Positions 35,465 to 47,719 of a stretch of 64,000 bases of DNA are shown here, one piece after another. The stretch covers positions 1 to 64,000 of the forward strand of contig JBJHBJ010000004.1 in NCBI GenBank assembly GCA_050485425.1, written 5' to 3'. Position 1 is the first letter of the stretch, and the number at the start of each line of letters is the position of its first letter. The notes beneath the pieces were generated by a model. That model saw nothing but the letters and a program-made list of their open reading frames with translations, was not told the DNA's origin and ran no database searches. The translations under genes were made by a program, and so were the position numbers. This DNA is from LSCE01 sp050485425. GTDB lineage: Bacteria; Pseudomonadota; Gammaproteobacteria; Nitrococcales; Aquisalimonadaceae.

Positions 35465-36903
35465 CTGAGACCAGACAGGTTTGGGATCACACCCGGCCGG
35501 GCGGCATGGGGCGTGTTCAGCGCATTCATTTCGTCGGCATTGGCGGCGCGGGCATGAGCGGGATCGCGGAGGTGCTGATCAATCTCGGCTATCGCGTTTC
35601 CGGCAGCGATCTGAAGGAGAACGCGGTGACCCGTCGGCTGCACACACTGGGGGCGACCGTGCGCATCGGTCACGCCGCAGGTCACGTGGCCAGGGCCGAC
35701 GCCGTGGTGATCTCCAGCGCCGTCAGCGAGGAAAACCCGGAGGTGCGGGCGGCCAGGGAGGCGCGGATCCCGGTGGTCCCGCGGGCGGAGATGCTGGCCG
35801 AGCTCATGCGGTTCCGGTTCGGTATCGCGGTTGCCGGCACGCACGGCAAGACCACCACCACCAGCCTGGTTGCCAGCGTGCTGGCCGAGGGCGGGCTGGA
35901 TCCGACCTTCGTGATCGGCGGGCGCCTGAACAGTGCCGGTGCCAACGCCAGGCTGGGGGAGGGGCGCTTCCTGGTGGCGGAGGCGGACGAGAGCGATGCG
36001 TCGTTCCTCTACCTGCAGCCGGTGATCGCTACCGTGACCAACATCGACGCCGATCACCTGGGTACCTACGGCGGGGATTTCCAGCGGCTCCGGGGAACAT
36101 TCCTGGAATTCCTCCACCATCTGCCGTTCTACGGTCTTGCCGTGGTCTGCGTTGACGACCCCGTGGTGCGGGAACTGCTGCCCGAGATCACGCGCCCGGT
36201 GCGCACCTACGGTGTCGATCACGAAGCCGATGTCCGTGCGCTGGATATCTCCCAGAAAGGAAACCGCACCCGGTTCACGGTGCGAATCAACGGTGACGAA
36301 CCCCTGCAGGTGGATCTGAATCTGCCCGGTCGCCACAACGTACAGAATGCCCTGGCGGCGATCGCCATTGGCCGGGAGCTGGGGCTGGAGCCGGACGCCA
36401 TTGTGCGGGCGCTGGCCGAGTTCCAGGGCATCGGCAGGCGTTTCCAGAGTTACGGCGATGTGCCATTGCCCGGCGGCGGGAGCGCGCTGGTGGTGGACGA
36501 CTACGGCCACCACCCCAGCGAAATCCAGGCCACGCTGAAGGCGGTCCGGGACGGTTGGCCGGAGCGGCGACTGGTACTGGCCTTCCAGCCGCATCGCTAC
36601 AGCCGCACACGTGATCTGTTCGAGGACTTTGCCCGGGTGCTGACGGAAGCCGATGCCCTGGTCATGACCGACGTGTACGCGGCCGGCGAACAGCCTGTCG
36701 CCGGCGCGGACGGTCGGGCACTCTGCGGCGCGATCCGTGCCCGCGGCAAGGTCAATCCGGTGTTCGTGCAGGGTGTGGATGAACTGATCGAAGCGTTGCC
36801 CGGCGTGCTCCGGGATGGCGACATCCTGCTGACCATGGGGGCGGGCAGCGTCGGCAGTGCGGCGGGACGGCTGCGGGAGCAACTGACGGGAGGTGCGCAG
36901 TGA
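35461..36903 (+). CDS. murC: UDP-MurNAc--L-alanine ligase MurC
   Basis: First Mur ligase, joining L-alanine to UDP-MurNAc. ATG 35461 overlaps the murG stop and gives 480 residues. IHFVGIGGAGMSGIAEVL at the uridine domain, AGTHGKTTTTSLVAS (ATP loop near residue 126), EADESDASFL, and DDYGHHPSEIQATL with FQPHRYSRTRDL in the C-terminal domain. An in-frame extension to 35221 lies inside murG and is rejected. Confidence 0.97.
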   Translation: MTETRQVWDHTRPGGMGRVQRIHFVGIGGAGMSGIAEVLINLGYRVSGSDLKENAVTRRLHTLGATVRIGHAAGHVARADAVVISSAVSEENPEVRAAREARIPVVPRAEMLAELMRFRFGIAVAGTHGKTTTTSLVASVLAEGGLDPTFVIGGRLNSAGANARLGEGRFLVAEADESDASFLYLQPVIATVTNIDADHLGTYGGDFQRLRGTFLEFLHHLPFYGLAVVCVDDPVVRELLPEITRPVRTYGVDHEADVRALDISQKGNRTRFTVRINGDEPLQVDLNLPGRHNVQNALAAIAIGRELGLEPDAIVRALAEFQGIGRRFQSYGDVPLPGGGSALVVDDYGHHPSEIQATLKAVRDGWPERRLVLAFQPHRYSRTRDLFEDFARVLTEADALVMTDVYAAGEQPVAGADGRALCGAIRARGKVNPVFVQGVDELIEALPGVLRDGDILLTMGAGSVGSAAGRLREQLTGGAQ

Positions 36904-37808
36904 TGGCGGCGCGGCAAGCCAACACCCTGCGCGGCGAACTGCGGGAGCGGGAGCCGATGGCCCGGCATACCACCTGGCGCGTGGGCGGCCCGGCGGACCG
37001 GTTCTACCAGCCGGCGGATCGCGAGGACCTGGCGCTTTTCCTGTCCGGTGTTCCGACCAGCGAGCCGCTGTACTGGTGCGGCCTCGGCAGCAACCTGCTG
37101 GTGCGCGACGGCGGCCTGCGCGGCACGGTTATCTTCCTGCATCCGGGTGTTGCCGGACTTCACCGCGATGGCGACACCACGGTCTGGGCGGACGGCGGCG
37201 CTGCCTGCGCCAAGGTGGCCCGTTTCGCGGCCCGGCAGAACCTGGTGGGGGCGGAATTCCTGGCCGGCATTCCCGGCACCATGGGTGGTGCGCTGGCCAT
37301 GAATGCCGGTGCCTGGGGTGGAGAGACCTGGGAGCGCGTCGCCGTGGTGGAGACGGTGGACAGGACGGGCCGGTTTCGTCAGCGCCCGCCGGCCGACTTC
37401 CAGGTGGCCTATCGGCATGTTGATGCTCCCGCCGAGGAATGGTTCACCGGTGTGCGCCTGCAACTCGAGCACGGGGACGGCGACGAGGCCATGGAGCGGA
37501 TTCGCGGGCTCCTGAGCCGCCGGGCAGCCAGCCAGCCGATCGGCAAGCCCAGCTGCGGGTCCGTTTTCAGGAATCCGCCGGGAGATCACGCGGCGCGGTT
37601 GATCGAGGCTGCCGGGCTGAAGGGCTATCGAATCGGCGGGGCGCATGTGTCGGAGAAACACGCCAATTTCATTCTCAACGACGGCACCGCCCGCGCCGAC
37701 GACATTGAGCGGCTCATTGCGCATATCGGTGAGGTCATCGCCGGCCGGACGGGCGTGCGGCTGGTGCCGGAAGTGCGCGTGATCGGGGAGAACGGCAGTG
37801 GCGAATGA
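36900..37808 (+). CDS. murB: UDP-N-acetylenolpyruvoylglucosamine reductase MurB
   Basis: FAD enzyme reducing the enolpyruvyl product of MurA to UDP-MurNAc with NADPH. 302 residues, starting at GTG 36900 or the in-frame ATG 36903. FAD-binding segments WCGLGSNLLVRDGGLRG and GIPGTMGGALAMNAGAWGGE, then the catalytic-serine motif CGSVFRNP and AGLKGYRIGGAHVSEKHANF (outline). Length near 300 and this motif order suggest the type II class, unlike the 342-residue type I enzyme of E. coli. Confidence 0.96.
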   Translation: MMAARQANTLRGELREREPMARHTTWRVGGPADRFYQPADREDLALFLSGVPTSEPLYWCGLGSNLLVRDGGLRGTVIFLHPGVAGLHRDGDTTVWADGGAACAKVARFAARQNLVGAEFLAGIPGTMGGALAMNAGAWGGETWERVAVVETVDRTGRFRQRPPADFQVAYRHVDAPAEEWFTGVRLQLEHGDGDEAMERIRGLLSRRAASQPIGKPSCGSVFRNPPGDHAARLIEAAGLKGYRIGGAHVSEKHANFILNDGTARADDIERLIAHIGEVIAGRTGVRLVPEVRVIGENGSGE

Positions 37809-38727
37809 CGCAGCACAATTCGGTCGCGTTGCGGTGGTGATGGGGGGCTGGTCTGCCGAACGCCCGGTGTCGCTGAAGAGTGGCCAGGCGGTACTGCAGG
37901 CCCTGCTGCGCCGGGGCGTCGACGCCCATGCGGTCGATGCCGGTCGCGATGTGCTGCAGGTGCTGGCGGACGGCCCCTACGAACGGGTGTTCATTGCCCT
38001 GCACGGTCGCGGTGGCGAGGACGGCGTGCTGCAGGGCGGACTGGAGCTGATCGGACTGCCGTATACGGGCAGCGGTGTACTGGGGTCGGCGCTGGGCATG
38101 GACAAGCTCCGGACCAAGCGGGTCTGGCAGGGGAGCGGCCTGGACACCCCGGATTACCTGGTGATGGACGCCGACATGTCGGCCGAGATGGCGGCGGAAC
38201 GGCTGGGTTTTCCGCTGATGATCAAGCCGGCGCGTGAGGGTTCCAGTATCGGCATGCACAAGGTGCATGACCTCGACGAGCTGCGTGCGGCCGTCAACGA
38301 TGCGGCCGGCTATGACGACGACGTGCTGGCCGAGCAGTTCATCGACGGCGAGGAATACACGGTGTCGGTGCTGGGCGGGGAGATCCTGCCAGCGATCCGG
38401 CTGGAGACGCCGCGGGTTTTCTATGACTACCAGGCCAAGTACGAGGCGGACGACACCATTTACCAGTGCCCCTGCGGCTTGCCGCAGGACGTGCTGGATA
38501 CGCTGAACGCGCTGGCGTTGCGGGCGTTCCGGGCCGTGGATGCAGCCGGCTGGGGCCGGGTTGATCTGATGCGCGACCGGCAGGGCCGGTTCTGGCTGCT
38601 GGAGGTCAACACCGTGCCGGGAATGACCGACCACTCGCTGGTCCCCATGGCCGCCAAGGCGGCGGGGATGGATTTCGACGAACTGGTCTGGCGAATCCTC
38701 GAGACCACGCTGGAGGCGCGCACATGA
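37798..38727 (+). CDS. ddl: D-alanine--D-alanine ligase
   Basis: ATP-grasp ligase making D-Ala-D-Ala for MurF. GTG 37798 has GGGGAG (37785-37790) seven bases upstream and overlaps the murB end by 11 bp; 309 residues. VVMGGWSAERPVSLKSG at the N-terminus, ALHGRGGEDGVLQGGLEL, PLMIKPAREGSSIG (ATP-grasp loop), and LLEVNTVPGMTDHSLVPMAA at the C-terminal metal site. Its place between murB and ftsQ corresponds to ddlB. Confidence 0.96.
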   Translation: MANDAAQFGRVAVVMGGWSAERPVSLKSGQAVLQALLRRGVDAHAVDAGRDVLQVLADGPYERVFIALHGRGGEDGVLQGGLELIGLPYTGSGVLGSALGMDKLRTKRVWQGSGLDTPDYLVMDADMSAEMAAERLGFPLMIKPAREGSSIGMHKVHDLDELRAAVNDAAGYDDDVLAEQFIDGEEYTVSVLGGEILPAIRLETPRVFYDYQAKYEADDTIYQCPCGLPQDVLDTLNALALRAFRAVDAAGWGRVDLMRDRQGRFWLLEVNTVPGMTDHSLVPMAAKAAGMDFDELVWRILETTLEART

Positions 38728-39530
38728 GACGGGCCACGCCCAGACGCGGAGCACAGCCGTTGCGGCGGCAGAAGCCGGCGCCGGACCCGGCGCGCCGCGC
38801 CCGTCGGCTGGCAGCGTTGGCGCGCACCGGGCGGATGGCCGGTATCGGCGTGCTGCTGGTCAGCGTGGTGGGAGGAGCGGCTTACGGCGTGCGTTTCCTG
38901 GTCTCCCCTGAGACCTTCCCGCTGCAGGCTGTGCACTTCGACAGCCGGCTGGAGAAGGTGCGCGAGGCAGAACTGCGGGATGCCCTGGACGGCCACCTGC
39001 ACACCGGTTTCTGGGGGCTCGACGTGGACGGTATCCGGCATGCCGTGGAAGCGCTGCCCTGGGTGCGGGATGCCTCGGTGCGCCGCGTCTGGCCCGGCAC
39101 GTTGCGCATCACGATCCGGGAGCAGGAAGCGGTGGCGGTGTGGAATGGCGAAGCGCTGATGAACCCGGCTGGGGAACTCTTCGCGCCGAGCCGGGATACC
39201 TGGCCGGGAAACCTGCCTCGGCTGCACGGGCCGGAAGGGCGGGCGTATCGCGTAAGCGAGCGCTTCCGTGAGTTCGACCGGGCGTTCGGCGGCACCGGCA
39301 GGGCTGTGGTTGCGGTGGCCATGGATGCCAGGGAGTCCTGGCAGGTGACGCTGGATGGTGGAGCCGAGGTCAAGCTCGGCCGGCACGAGGTGGATGCGAG
39401 GGTGCAGCGCTTCGTGCGCGCCTGGCCATCCATTGAACGACGGCGCTCGGCGGAGCTGGCTTCGGCGGATCTGCGCTATCCCAATGGTTTTGCGTTGCGC
39501 TGGGCGCAACAGGATGAACAGGAACGCTAG
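38724..39530 (+). CDS. ftsQ: Cell division protein FtsQ
   Basis: Bitopic divisome scaffold connecting FtsA/FtsZ-side and FtsLB/FtsWI. 268 residues: basic cytosolic N-terminus (RRATPRRGAQPLRRQKPAP), one transmembrane helix (about 35-55), a POTRA domain (about 65-135) and the FtsQ beta domain with LPWVRDASVRRVWPGTLRI and IREQEAVAVWN. The ATG overlaps the ddl stop by 4 bp. Confidence 0.95.
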   Translation: MRRATPRRGAQPLRRQKPAPDPARRARRLAALARTGRMAGIGVLLVSVVGGAAYGVRFLVSPETFPLQAVHFDSRLEKVREAELRDALDGHLHTGFWGLDVDGIRHAVEALPWVRDASVRRVWPGTLRITIREQEAVAVWNGEALMNPAGELFAPSRDTWPGNLPRLHGPEGRAYRVSERFREFDRAFGGTGRAVVAVAMDARESWQVTLDGGAEVKLGRHEVDARVQRFVRAWPSIERRRSAELASADLRYPNGFALRWAQQDEQER

Positions 39531-39547
39531 TGCGAGAGGAATGGAGG

Positions 39548-40783
39548 ATGTCGAAAAAGACGGAACGGAACCTGCTGGTCGGCCTGGATATCGGCACGTC
39601 CAAGGTGGTCGCGATCGTGGGGGAAGTCGGACAGGACGGCGTGGTTGAGATCGTCGGCCTGGGTTCGCACCCCTCGCGCGGGCTGAAGAAGGGCGTGGTG
39701 GTGAATATCGAGTCCACCGTCCAGTCCATACAGCGGGCCGTGGAAGAAGCCGAGCTGATGGCCGGCTGCCAGATCCATTCCGTCTACGCGGGCATTGCCG
39801 GCTCCCACATCCGCAGTCTCAATTCGCACGGCATTGTGGCGATCCGGGACAAGGAGGTGGGGCAGGCGGACGTGGACCGGGTCATCGATGCGGCCCGCGC
39901 CGTCGCCATCCCGGCGGATCAGAAGATCCTCCACATCCTGCCCCAGGAATTCATCATCGATGCCCAGGAAGGGGTGCGGGAGCCGATCGGCATGTCCGGC
40001 GTGCGGCTGGAAGCCAAGGTGCACATGGTGACCGGCGCAGTGAGCGCCGCGCAGAACATCGTCAAGTGCATCCGCCGCTGTGGTCTGGAGGTGGACGACA
40101 TCATCCTCGAGCAACTGGCCTCCAGCTACGCCGTGCTTACCGACGACGAGAAGGAGCTGGGCGTGTGCCTGGTGGATATCGGCGGCGGCACCACGGATAT
40201 CGCGGTGTTCACCGAAGGGGCGATCCGCCATACCGCGGTGATCCCCATTGCCGGGGATCAGGTGACCAACGACATCGCGGTGGCGCTGCGCACGCCGACC
40301 CAGCATGCCGAGGAAATCAAGGTGAAGTATGCCTGCGCGCTGTCCCAGCTCGCCGGTGCGGACGAGACCATCGAGGTGCCTTCTGTCGGCGAGAGACCGG
40401 CCCGCAGAATGTCGCGGCACACGCTGGCCGAGGTGGTGGAACCCCGTTACGAGGAATTGATGACGCTGGTCCAGCAGGAACTGAGGCGCAGCGGTTTCGA
40501 GGACCTGATTGCTGCCGGCATCGTGCTGACCGGCGGCAGCTCGAAGATGGAAGGGGCGATCGACCTCGCGGAGGAGGTGTTTCATGTGCCGGTGCGGCTG
40601 GGAATCCCCCAGCACGTCACCGGCCTGTCGGACGTGGTGCGCAACCCGATTTACTCCACCGGGGTCGGGTTGCTGTATTTCGGCGCCAACAACCGGGGAC
40701 ATCAGATGACGCAATACGAGTCGGAAGGCGGGTTCAGCGCAATCTGGGCCCGGATGAAGAGCTGGTTCCAGGGGAATTTCTAG
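39548..40783 (+). CDS. ftsA: Cell division protein FtsA
   Basis: Actin-like ATPase that ties FtsZ filaments to the membrane and recruits later division proteins. ATG 39548 with AGAGGA (39535-39540) seven bases upstream gives 411 residues; an earlier GTG at 39530 lacks a ribosome-binding site. Nucleotide motifs: LVGLDIGTSKVVAIVG, LVDIGGGTTDIAVF, VLTGGSSKMEG. The C-terminal amphipathic helix FSAIWARMKSWFQGNF is the membrane-targeting sequence. Confidence 0.96.
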   Translation: MSKKTERNLLVGLDIGTSKVVAIVGEVGQDGVVEIVGLGSHPSRGLKKGVVVNIESTVQSIQRAVEEAELMAGCQIHSVYAGIAGSHIRSLNSHGIVAIRDKEVGQADVDRVIDAARAVAIPADQKILHILPQEFIIDAQEGVREPIGMSGVRLEAKVHMVTGAVSAAQNIVKCIRRCGLEVDDIILEQLASSYAVLTDDEKELGVCLVDIGGGTTDIAVFTEGAIRHTAVIPIAGDQVTNDIAVALRTPTQHAEEIKVKYACALSQLAGADETIEVPSVGERPARRMSRHTLAEVVEPRYEELMTLVQQELRRSGFEDLIAAGIVLTGGSSKMEGAIDLAEEVFHVPVRLGIPQHVTGLSDVVRNPIYSTGVGLLYFGANNRGHQMTQYESEGGFSAIWARMKSWFQGNF

Positions 40784-40847
40784 GGCCTGTTCACATGTTC
40801 ATGCAACAACGATTGGATCGAAGGAAGCATCCAGAGGAGACACGACA

Positions 40848-41993
40848 ATGTTTGAGCTGATGGATTCGTTCAGTCAGAACGCAGTAATCAAGGTGATCGG
40901 CGTCGGCGGTGGCGGCGGCAATGCCGTGCAGCACATGGTGGCGGCCGATATTGAGGGCGTGGATTTCATCTGCGCCAATACCGATGCCCAGGCGCTGAAG
41001 AACACGGCGGCGAAAACCGTGCTTCAGCTGGGCAGCAACATGACCAAGGGGCTTGGCGCCGGGGCAAATCCGGAAGTCGGCCGCGATGCCGCCCGCGAGG
41101 ACCGGGACCGGATCGCCGAAGTGCTGGAAGGCGCCGATATGGTGTTCATCACCGCTGGCATGGGCGGTGGTACCGGAACCGGTGCAGCCCCGGTCGTGGC
41201 CGAGATTGCCCGCGAACTGGGTATCCTGACCGTGGCCGTGGTCACCAAGCCGTTTCCGTTCGAGGGTGGCAAGCGGCTGCGGGTAGCACAGCAGGGAATC
41301 GAGGAACTGTCCCGCCACGTGGATTCGCTGATCACCATTCCCAACGAGAAGCTGATCAGCGTGCTGGGCAAGAACCTCACCCTGCTGGATGCGTTCAAGT
41401 CGGCCAACGATGTGCTGCTGGGTGCGGTGCGCGGCATCGCCGAGTTGATCACTCGTCCGGGTCTGATCAACGTCGACTTCGCTGATGTGCGGACCGTGAT
41501 GTCCGAGATGGGGATGGCCGTCATGGGTTCAGGGGCCGCATCCGGCGAGGGGCGCGCCCGGGAGGCGGCCGAGCGTGCCATTGCCAGTCCGTTGCTGGAG
41601 GATGTGAGTCTTGCCGGTGCAAACGGTATTCTCGTCAACGTCACGGCTGGGCTAAACTTGTCAATTGGCGAATTCGATGAAGTCGGCCAGGCCGTCCGGG
41701 AACTCGCCTCTGACGATGCCACGGTGGTGGTTGGCACCGTTATCGATCCGGAACTCGAGAACGAATTGCGGGTCACTGTGGTGGCAACGGGCCTGGGTCG
41801 CCCGGCGATGCAGCAGGAGAAGCCGCAGCTGAAGGCCGTCAGCGCACCGCGCAAGGCCAATGGCGAAGTGGACTACGGGAAGCTGGATACGCCGGCCAGC
41901 GTTCGCAAGAAAGCCGCTAACGACAAGTACGGCGACACCGGAGATATGGATTACCTCGATATCCCGGCGTTCCTGCGCCGTCAGGCTGACTGA
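40848..41993 (+). CDS. ftsZ: Cell division GTPase FtsZ
   Basis: Tubulin homologue forming the Z ring. 381 residues with AGAGGAGA as ribosome-binding site. IKVIGVGGGGGNAV at the nucleotide pocket, tubulin signature GGGTGTG (106-112), and T7-loop aspartates in LINVDFADVRTVMS. A linker follows (about 315-360), then the conserved C-terminal peptide DYLDIPAFLRRQ that binds FtsA, ZipA and ZapD. ZapD is encoded 7 kb downstream. A hairpin straddles the stop codon. Confidence 0.98.
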   Translation: MFELMDSFSQNAVIKVIGVGGGGGNAVQHMVAADIEGVDFICANTDAQALKNTAAKTVLQLGSNMTKGLGAGANPEVGRDAAREDRDRIAEVLEGADMVFITAGMGGGTGTGAAPVVAEIARELGILTVAVVTKPFPFEGGKRLRVAQQGIEELSRHVDSLITIPNEKLISVLGKNLTLLDAFKSANDVLLGAVRGIAELITRPGLINVDFADVRTVMSEMGMAVMGSGAASGEGRAREAAERAIASPLLEDVSLAGANGILVNVTAGLNLSIGEFDEVGQAVRELASDDATVVVGTVIDPELENELRVTVVATGLGRPAMQQEKPQLKAVSAPRKANGEVDYGKLDTPASVRKKAANDKYGDTGDMDYLDIPAFLRRQAD

Positions 41994-41999
41994 CGGCGC
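41975..41999 (+). terminator. Hairpin spanning the ftsZ stop codon
   Basis: GCGCCGTCAG (41975-41984), loop GCTGA, CTGACGGCGC (41990-41999): a perfect 10-bp stem containing the TGA stop (41991-41993). Five T occur only about 16 bases later (42015-42019). A smaller CTCACC-N5-GGTGAG stem follows at 42032-42048. Terminator or mRNA-stability element at the end of the dcw cluster. Confidence 0.6.
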
Positions 42000-42242
42000 G
42001 GCGCGGATGATGGCGTTTTTGTGACAGCTGTCTCACCGAACAGGTGAGGCGTGGGCTACCATCGACCGCGCTGAGGCAGGGTGGGACCGCATACCGCAGC
42101 GATGTTGCACTGCAGTATGCAAAGCGTCTTGATTACAGTAAAATGACGCGATTTGGTCCATACGTCGCCGTATCGGTGGCGTTGGCGGATTCAGACCATG
42201 CTGCCCGGCTCAGTCCTGGGCGCAAGGAGTTAGGTAGGCACA

Positions 42243-43163
42243 ATGATTCGGCAACGCACCTTGAAAAACGTGATCCGCGCCACGGGTGTGGGTTTGCATA
42301 CGGGGGAGAAGGTTTATCTGACCCTGTTGCCTGCCGCGCCCGATACCGGGATCGTGTTCCGCCGCGTTGATCTGGACGAGCCGGTTGAAATCCGCGCCCA
42401 TCCGGAGAACGTTGGCGATACCCAGCTCTCCACCTGTCTCGTCAAGGATGACGTGCGTGTCTCCACGGTAGAGCATCTGCTCTCCGCGCTGGCAGGGCTG
42501 GGTATCGACAACGCCTACGTGGAACTGAGCGCCCCCGAGGTTCCGATCATGGATGGCAGCGCCGGTCCGTTCGTGTTCCTGATCCAGTCCGCTGGCATTC
42601 AGGAACAGGACGCGCCCAAGCGCTTCATCCGTATCAAGAAGCCGATTCGTGTCGAGGACGGCGAGCGCTGGGTTCAGTTCGAACCCTTCGAAGGGTTCAA
42701 GGTCTCGTTCTCGATCGACTTCGATCACCCTGTGTTCAAGGAAGGGTCGCAGACCGCGACCGTGGATTTCTCCAGCACCTGTTTCGTGAAGGAAGTCAGC
42801 CGCGCCCGCACGTTCGGTTTCATGCGCGACATCGAGGCGCTGCAACAGCGCAAGCTGGCGCTTGGCGGCAGCCTGGACAACGCCATCGTCGTCGACGATT
42901 ACCGCATCCTCAACGAGGACGGTCTTCGCTACCGCGACGAGTTCGTCAAGCACAAGATCCTTGATGCCATCGGTGACCTGTACCTGCTGGGCCACAGCCT
43001 GATCGGGGAGTTCACCGGCAGCAAGTCCGGTCACGCGTTGAACAACCTGTTGCTGCGGGAACTGCTGAAGGACAAGGAGGCCTGGGAGGAAGTGACGTTC
43101 GAGGATGAGGCGGAAGCCCCGATCTCGTTCGATCAGTCCGTGCCGGTGCCTGCCATCGCGTAG
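42243..43163 (+). CDS. lpxC: UDP-3-O-acyl-N-acetylglucosamine deacetylase LpxC
   Basis: Zinc deacetylase catalysing the committed step of lipid A synthesis. 306 residues (E. coli 305). N-terminal domain starts MIRQRTLKNVIRATGVGLHTG. Zinc ligands His78 (STVEHLLSAL), His237 and Asp241 (KHKILDAIGD), catalytic His264 (KSGHALNN). The 249-bp gap after ftsZ contains two hairpins and a possible -10 box TAAAAT (42139-42144), so lpxC probably has its own promoter. Confidence 0.97.
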   Translation: MIRQRTLKNVIRATGVGLHTGEKVYLTLLPAAPDTGIVFRRVDLDEPVEIRAHPENVGDTQLSTCLVKDDVRVSTVEHLLSALAGLGIDNAYVELSAPEVPIMDGSAGPFVFLIQSAGIQEQDAPKRFIRIKKPIRVEDGERWVQFEPFEGFKVSFSIDFDHPVFKEGSQTATVDFSSTCFVKEVSRARTFGFMRDIEALQQRKLALGGSLDNAIVVDDYRILNEDGLRYRDEFVKHKILDAIGDLYLLGHSLIGEFTGSKSGHALNNLLLRELLKDKEAWEEVTFEDEAEAPISFDQSVPVPAIA

Positions 43164-43173
43164 GAAGGTATTT

Positions 43174-43620
43174 TCAGGAGCGCTGCCGCCTTGCAAGCTT
43201 CTCCAGGGCGGCTCGGAGTGCGGTGTTGTCCTCGGTGGACGCAGCCGCCAGCAGATGATGCCTCGCCCGCTCGCTGAGCTGGCGGGGCGTTTTCGTTTTC
43301 TCCACCGGTTTCGGTGACCCGACCTTGACGGTGACATGGCCGGCCCTCGGTCCGCCGGCGTTTTCCACCGCCTTCACCAATGCCTGGGCCAGGTATCGCA
43401 GCCGACTGGCCCAGGCGGAGCTGTCGGCGACCAGCACCATGGCGTGATGGTCCACACGGGCCAGGCCCCAGTGGCCCTGTGCCTCTGCCGGAAGTTCGCG
43501 GTCCAGGACGGATTCCCAGTAACGCAGTGCGGCCGCGCGCCGCTCCAGGCTGGACAGCGTGCCTTCGCCCCCGGCCAGCGTCCTGGAAAGCGGCCGCGGT
43601 GCCTTCGGTTTGTCGTTCAT
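43174..43620 (-). CDS. dciA: DciA-family (DUF721) replicative helicase loader
   Basis: DciA proteins load the DnaB helicase in most bacteria that lack phage-derived DnaC. 148 residues: a poorly conserved start, then a DUF721 core (about 30-100) with HHAMVLVADSSAWASRLRYLAQAL (outline), where the W-x-x-x-L-R-Y-L pattern is typical. A basic C-terminal part (KPVEKTKTPRQLSERARHHL) follows. It is divergent from secA, its usual neighbour, and convergent with lpxC (10-bp gap). Identification rests on the core motif plus context. Confidence 0.82.
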   Translation of the reverse strand: MNDKPKAPRPLSRTLAGGEGTLSSLERRAAALRYWESVLDRELPAEAQGHWGLARVDHHAMVLVADSSAWASRLRYLAQALVKAVENAGGPRAGHVTVKVGSPKPVEKTKTPRQLSERARHHLLAAASTEDNTALRAALEKLARRQRS

Positions 43621-43758
43621 GCCTGGGACCCTCCTGCGCCAGCCCGTATCCTAATAATTCTAGGGGGAATAGGGTATGATTGGCAGCTTTCCGGATAAGC
43701 GATCGAGGCGTGGCGCTCCAGTCTGCCGAGACGAGACATATCAGCTGAGAAGGTTCGT

Positions 43759-46467
<2,709 letters not shown>

Positions 46468-46504
46468 CAGACCGACAATCCGCTACGGAATAGAAGAGCG
46501 TTCG

Positions 46505-47719
46505 ATGGCAGTAGGTTTGGGGCCGTTACCCGAGATGCATCCGGTTGCCGGCGTGCGGCTGGGGACCACCAGCGCCGGTATCAAGACGCCAGGCCGGAAG
46601 GATCTGGTGCTGTTTGAGCTTTGCGAGGGCGCACGCGTTGCCTCGGTGTTCACGCGAAATCGCTTCTGCGCGGCGCCGGTGATCGTCGCCCGGGAGCATC
46701 TGGCAGCGTCCGCGCCACGCTACCTCCTGGTGAACACCGGGAATGCGAACGCCGGCACCGGACAACGGGGGCTCGAGGACGCCCGCCGCTGTTGCGGCTG
46801 GGTCGCCGAGCTGGCTGGCGTTTCCTCGCAGGCCGTCTTGCCGTTCTCGACCGGCGTCATCGGGGAGCCGCTGCCGGTGGAGCGTGTCAGGCAGGCGCTG
46901 CCCATGGCCCTTGGTGCCCTGGATGAGGCCGGCTGGCAGGATGCGGCGTCCGGCATCCTGACAACGGATACCCTGCCCAAGGGCGTCAGCCGCAAGGTGC
47001 GGCTGGGAGATACCGAGATCACCTTGACCGGTATCGCCAAGGGTGCCGGCATGATTCGCCCCGATATGGCCACGATGCTTGCCTACGTCGCTACCGACGC
47101 GGCGCTGCCCCAGGCTTTGCTGGATGACGCGCTGCGCGAAGCGGTCCGTTATTCCTTCAATCGGATCACGGTGGACGGTGATACCTCCACTAACGACGCC
47201 TGTGTACTGGTTGCCACCGGCAAGCGGTTCGTGGCCGACTCGCCCGACAACATCGCCTACCGCGCCTTCGTCGAGGCGTTGACCGAGGTGTGCACCGCTC
47301 TGGCGCAGGCCGTGGTGCGGGACGGCGAAGGGGCAACACGGTTCATCACCGTACAGGTGGAAGGTGGATCCAGCGAAAGCGAGTGCGAGGCGGTCGCCTA
47401 TACCATCGCGCACTCGCCATTGGTCAAGACTGCGGCCTTTGCCGGAGATCCGAACTGGGGACGCATCCTGGCGGCCATCGGCCGGGCGGGCATCGATGAT
47501 CTTGAGGTCTCCGGGGTCCGTATCTGGCTGGACGACTATCTGATCGCCGGCAACGGCGGGCGGGCGGACGGTTACCAGGAGTCGGAGGCCGCGGCCCGCA
47601 TGAGCCGGCAGGAAGTGACCATTCGCGTGGAACTGGGCCGTGGCAAGGCCGTGGCCGTGGTCTGGACTACCGATTTTTCCTACGAATATGTCCGCATCAA
47701 CGCCGAATACCGAAGCTGA
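46505..47719 (+). CDS. argJ: Glutamate N-acetyltransferase/amino-acid acetyltransferase ArgJ
   Basis: Ornithine acetyltransferase of the cyclic arginine pathway, recycling the acetyl group from acetylornithine to glutamate. 404 residues. The precursor self-cleaves before Thr190 in MIRPDMATMLAYVATDA to give alpha and beta chains. Substrate regions are LLVNTGNANAGTG, VLPFSTGVIGEPLP and ITVDGDTSTNDACVLVA. The C-terminal WTTDFSYEYVRINAEYRS is typical. It starts 37 bp after secA; the Nudix gene overlaps its end by 32 bp. Confidence 0.97.
   Translation: MAVGLGPLPEMHPVAGVRLGTTSAGIKTPGRKDLVLFELCEGARVASVFTRNRFCAAPVIVAREHLAASAPRYLLVNTGNANAGTGQRGLEDARRCCGWVAELAGVSSQAVLPFSTGVIGEPLPVERVRQALPMALGALDEAGWQDAASGILTTDTLPKGVSRKVRLGDTEITLTGIAKGAGMIRPDMATMLAYVATDAALPQALLDDALREAVRYSFNRITVDGDTSTNDACVLVATGKRFVADSPDNIAYRAFVEALTEVCTALAQAVVRDGEGATRFITVQVEGGSSESECEAVAYTIAHSPLVKTAAFAGDPNWGRILAAIGRAGIDDLEVSGVRIWLDDYLIAGNGGRADGYQESEAAARMSRQEVTIRVELGRGKAVAVVWTTDFSYEYVRINAEYRS

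Noticed and set aside
42044..42370. 108-codon plus-strand frame between ftsZ and lpxC
   Set aside because: No ribosome-binding site, no family similarity, and it overlaps the lpxC start out of frame.
43652..43680. TATGAT at 43675 as the secA promoter
   Set aside because: A fair -10 box, but no -35 within 16-18 bp; kept as a remark only.
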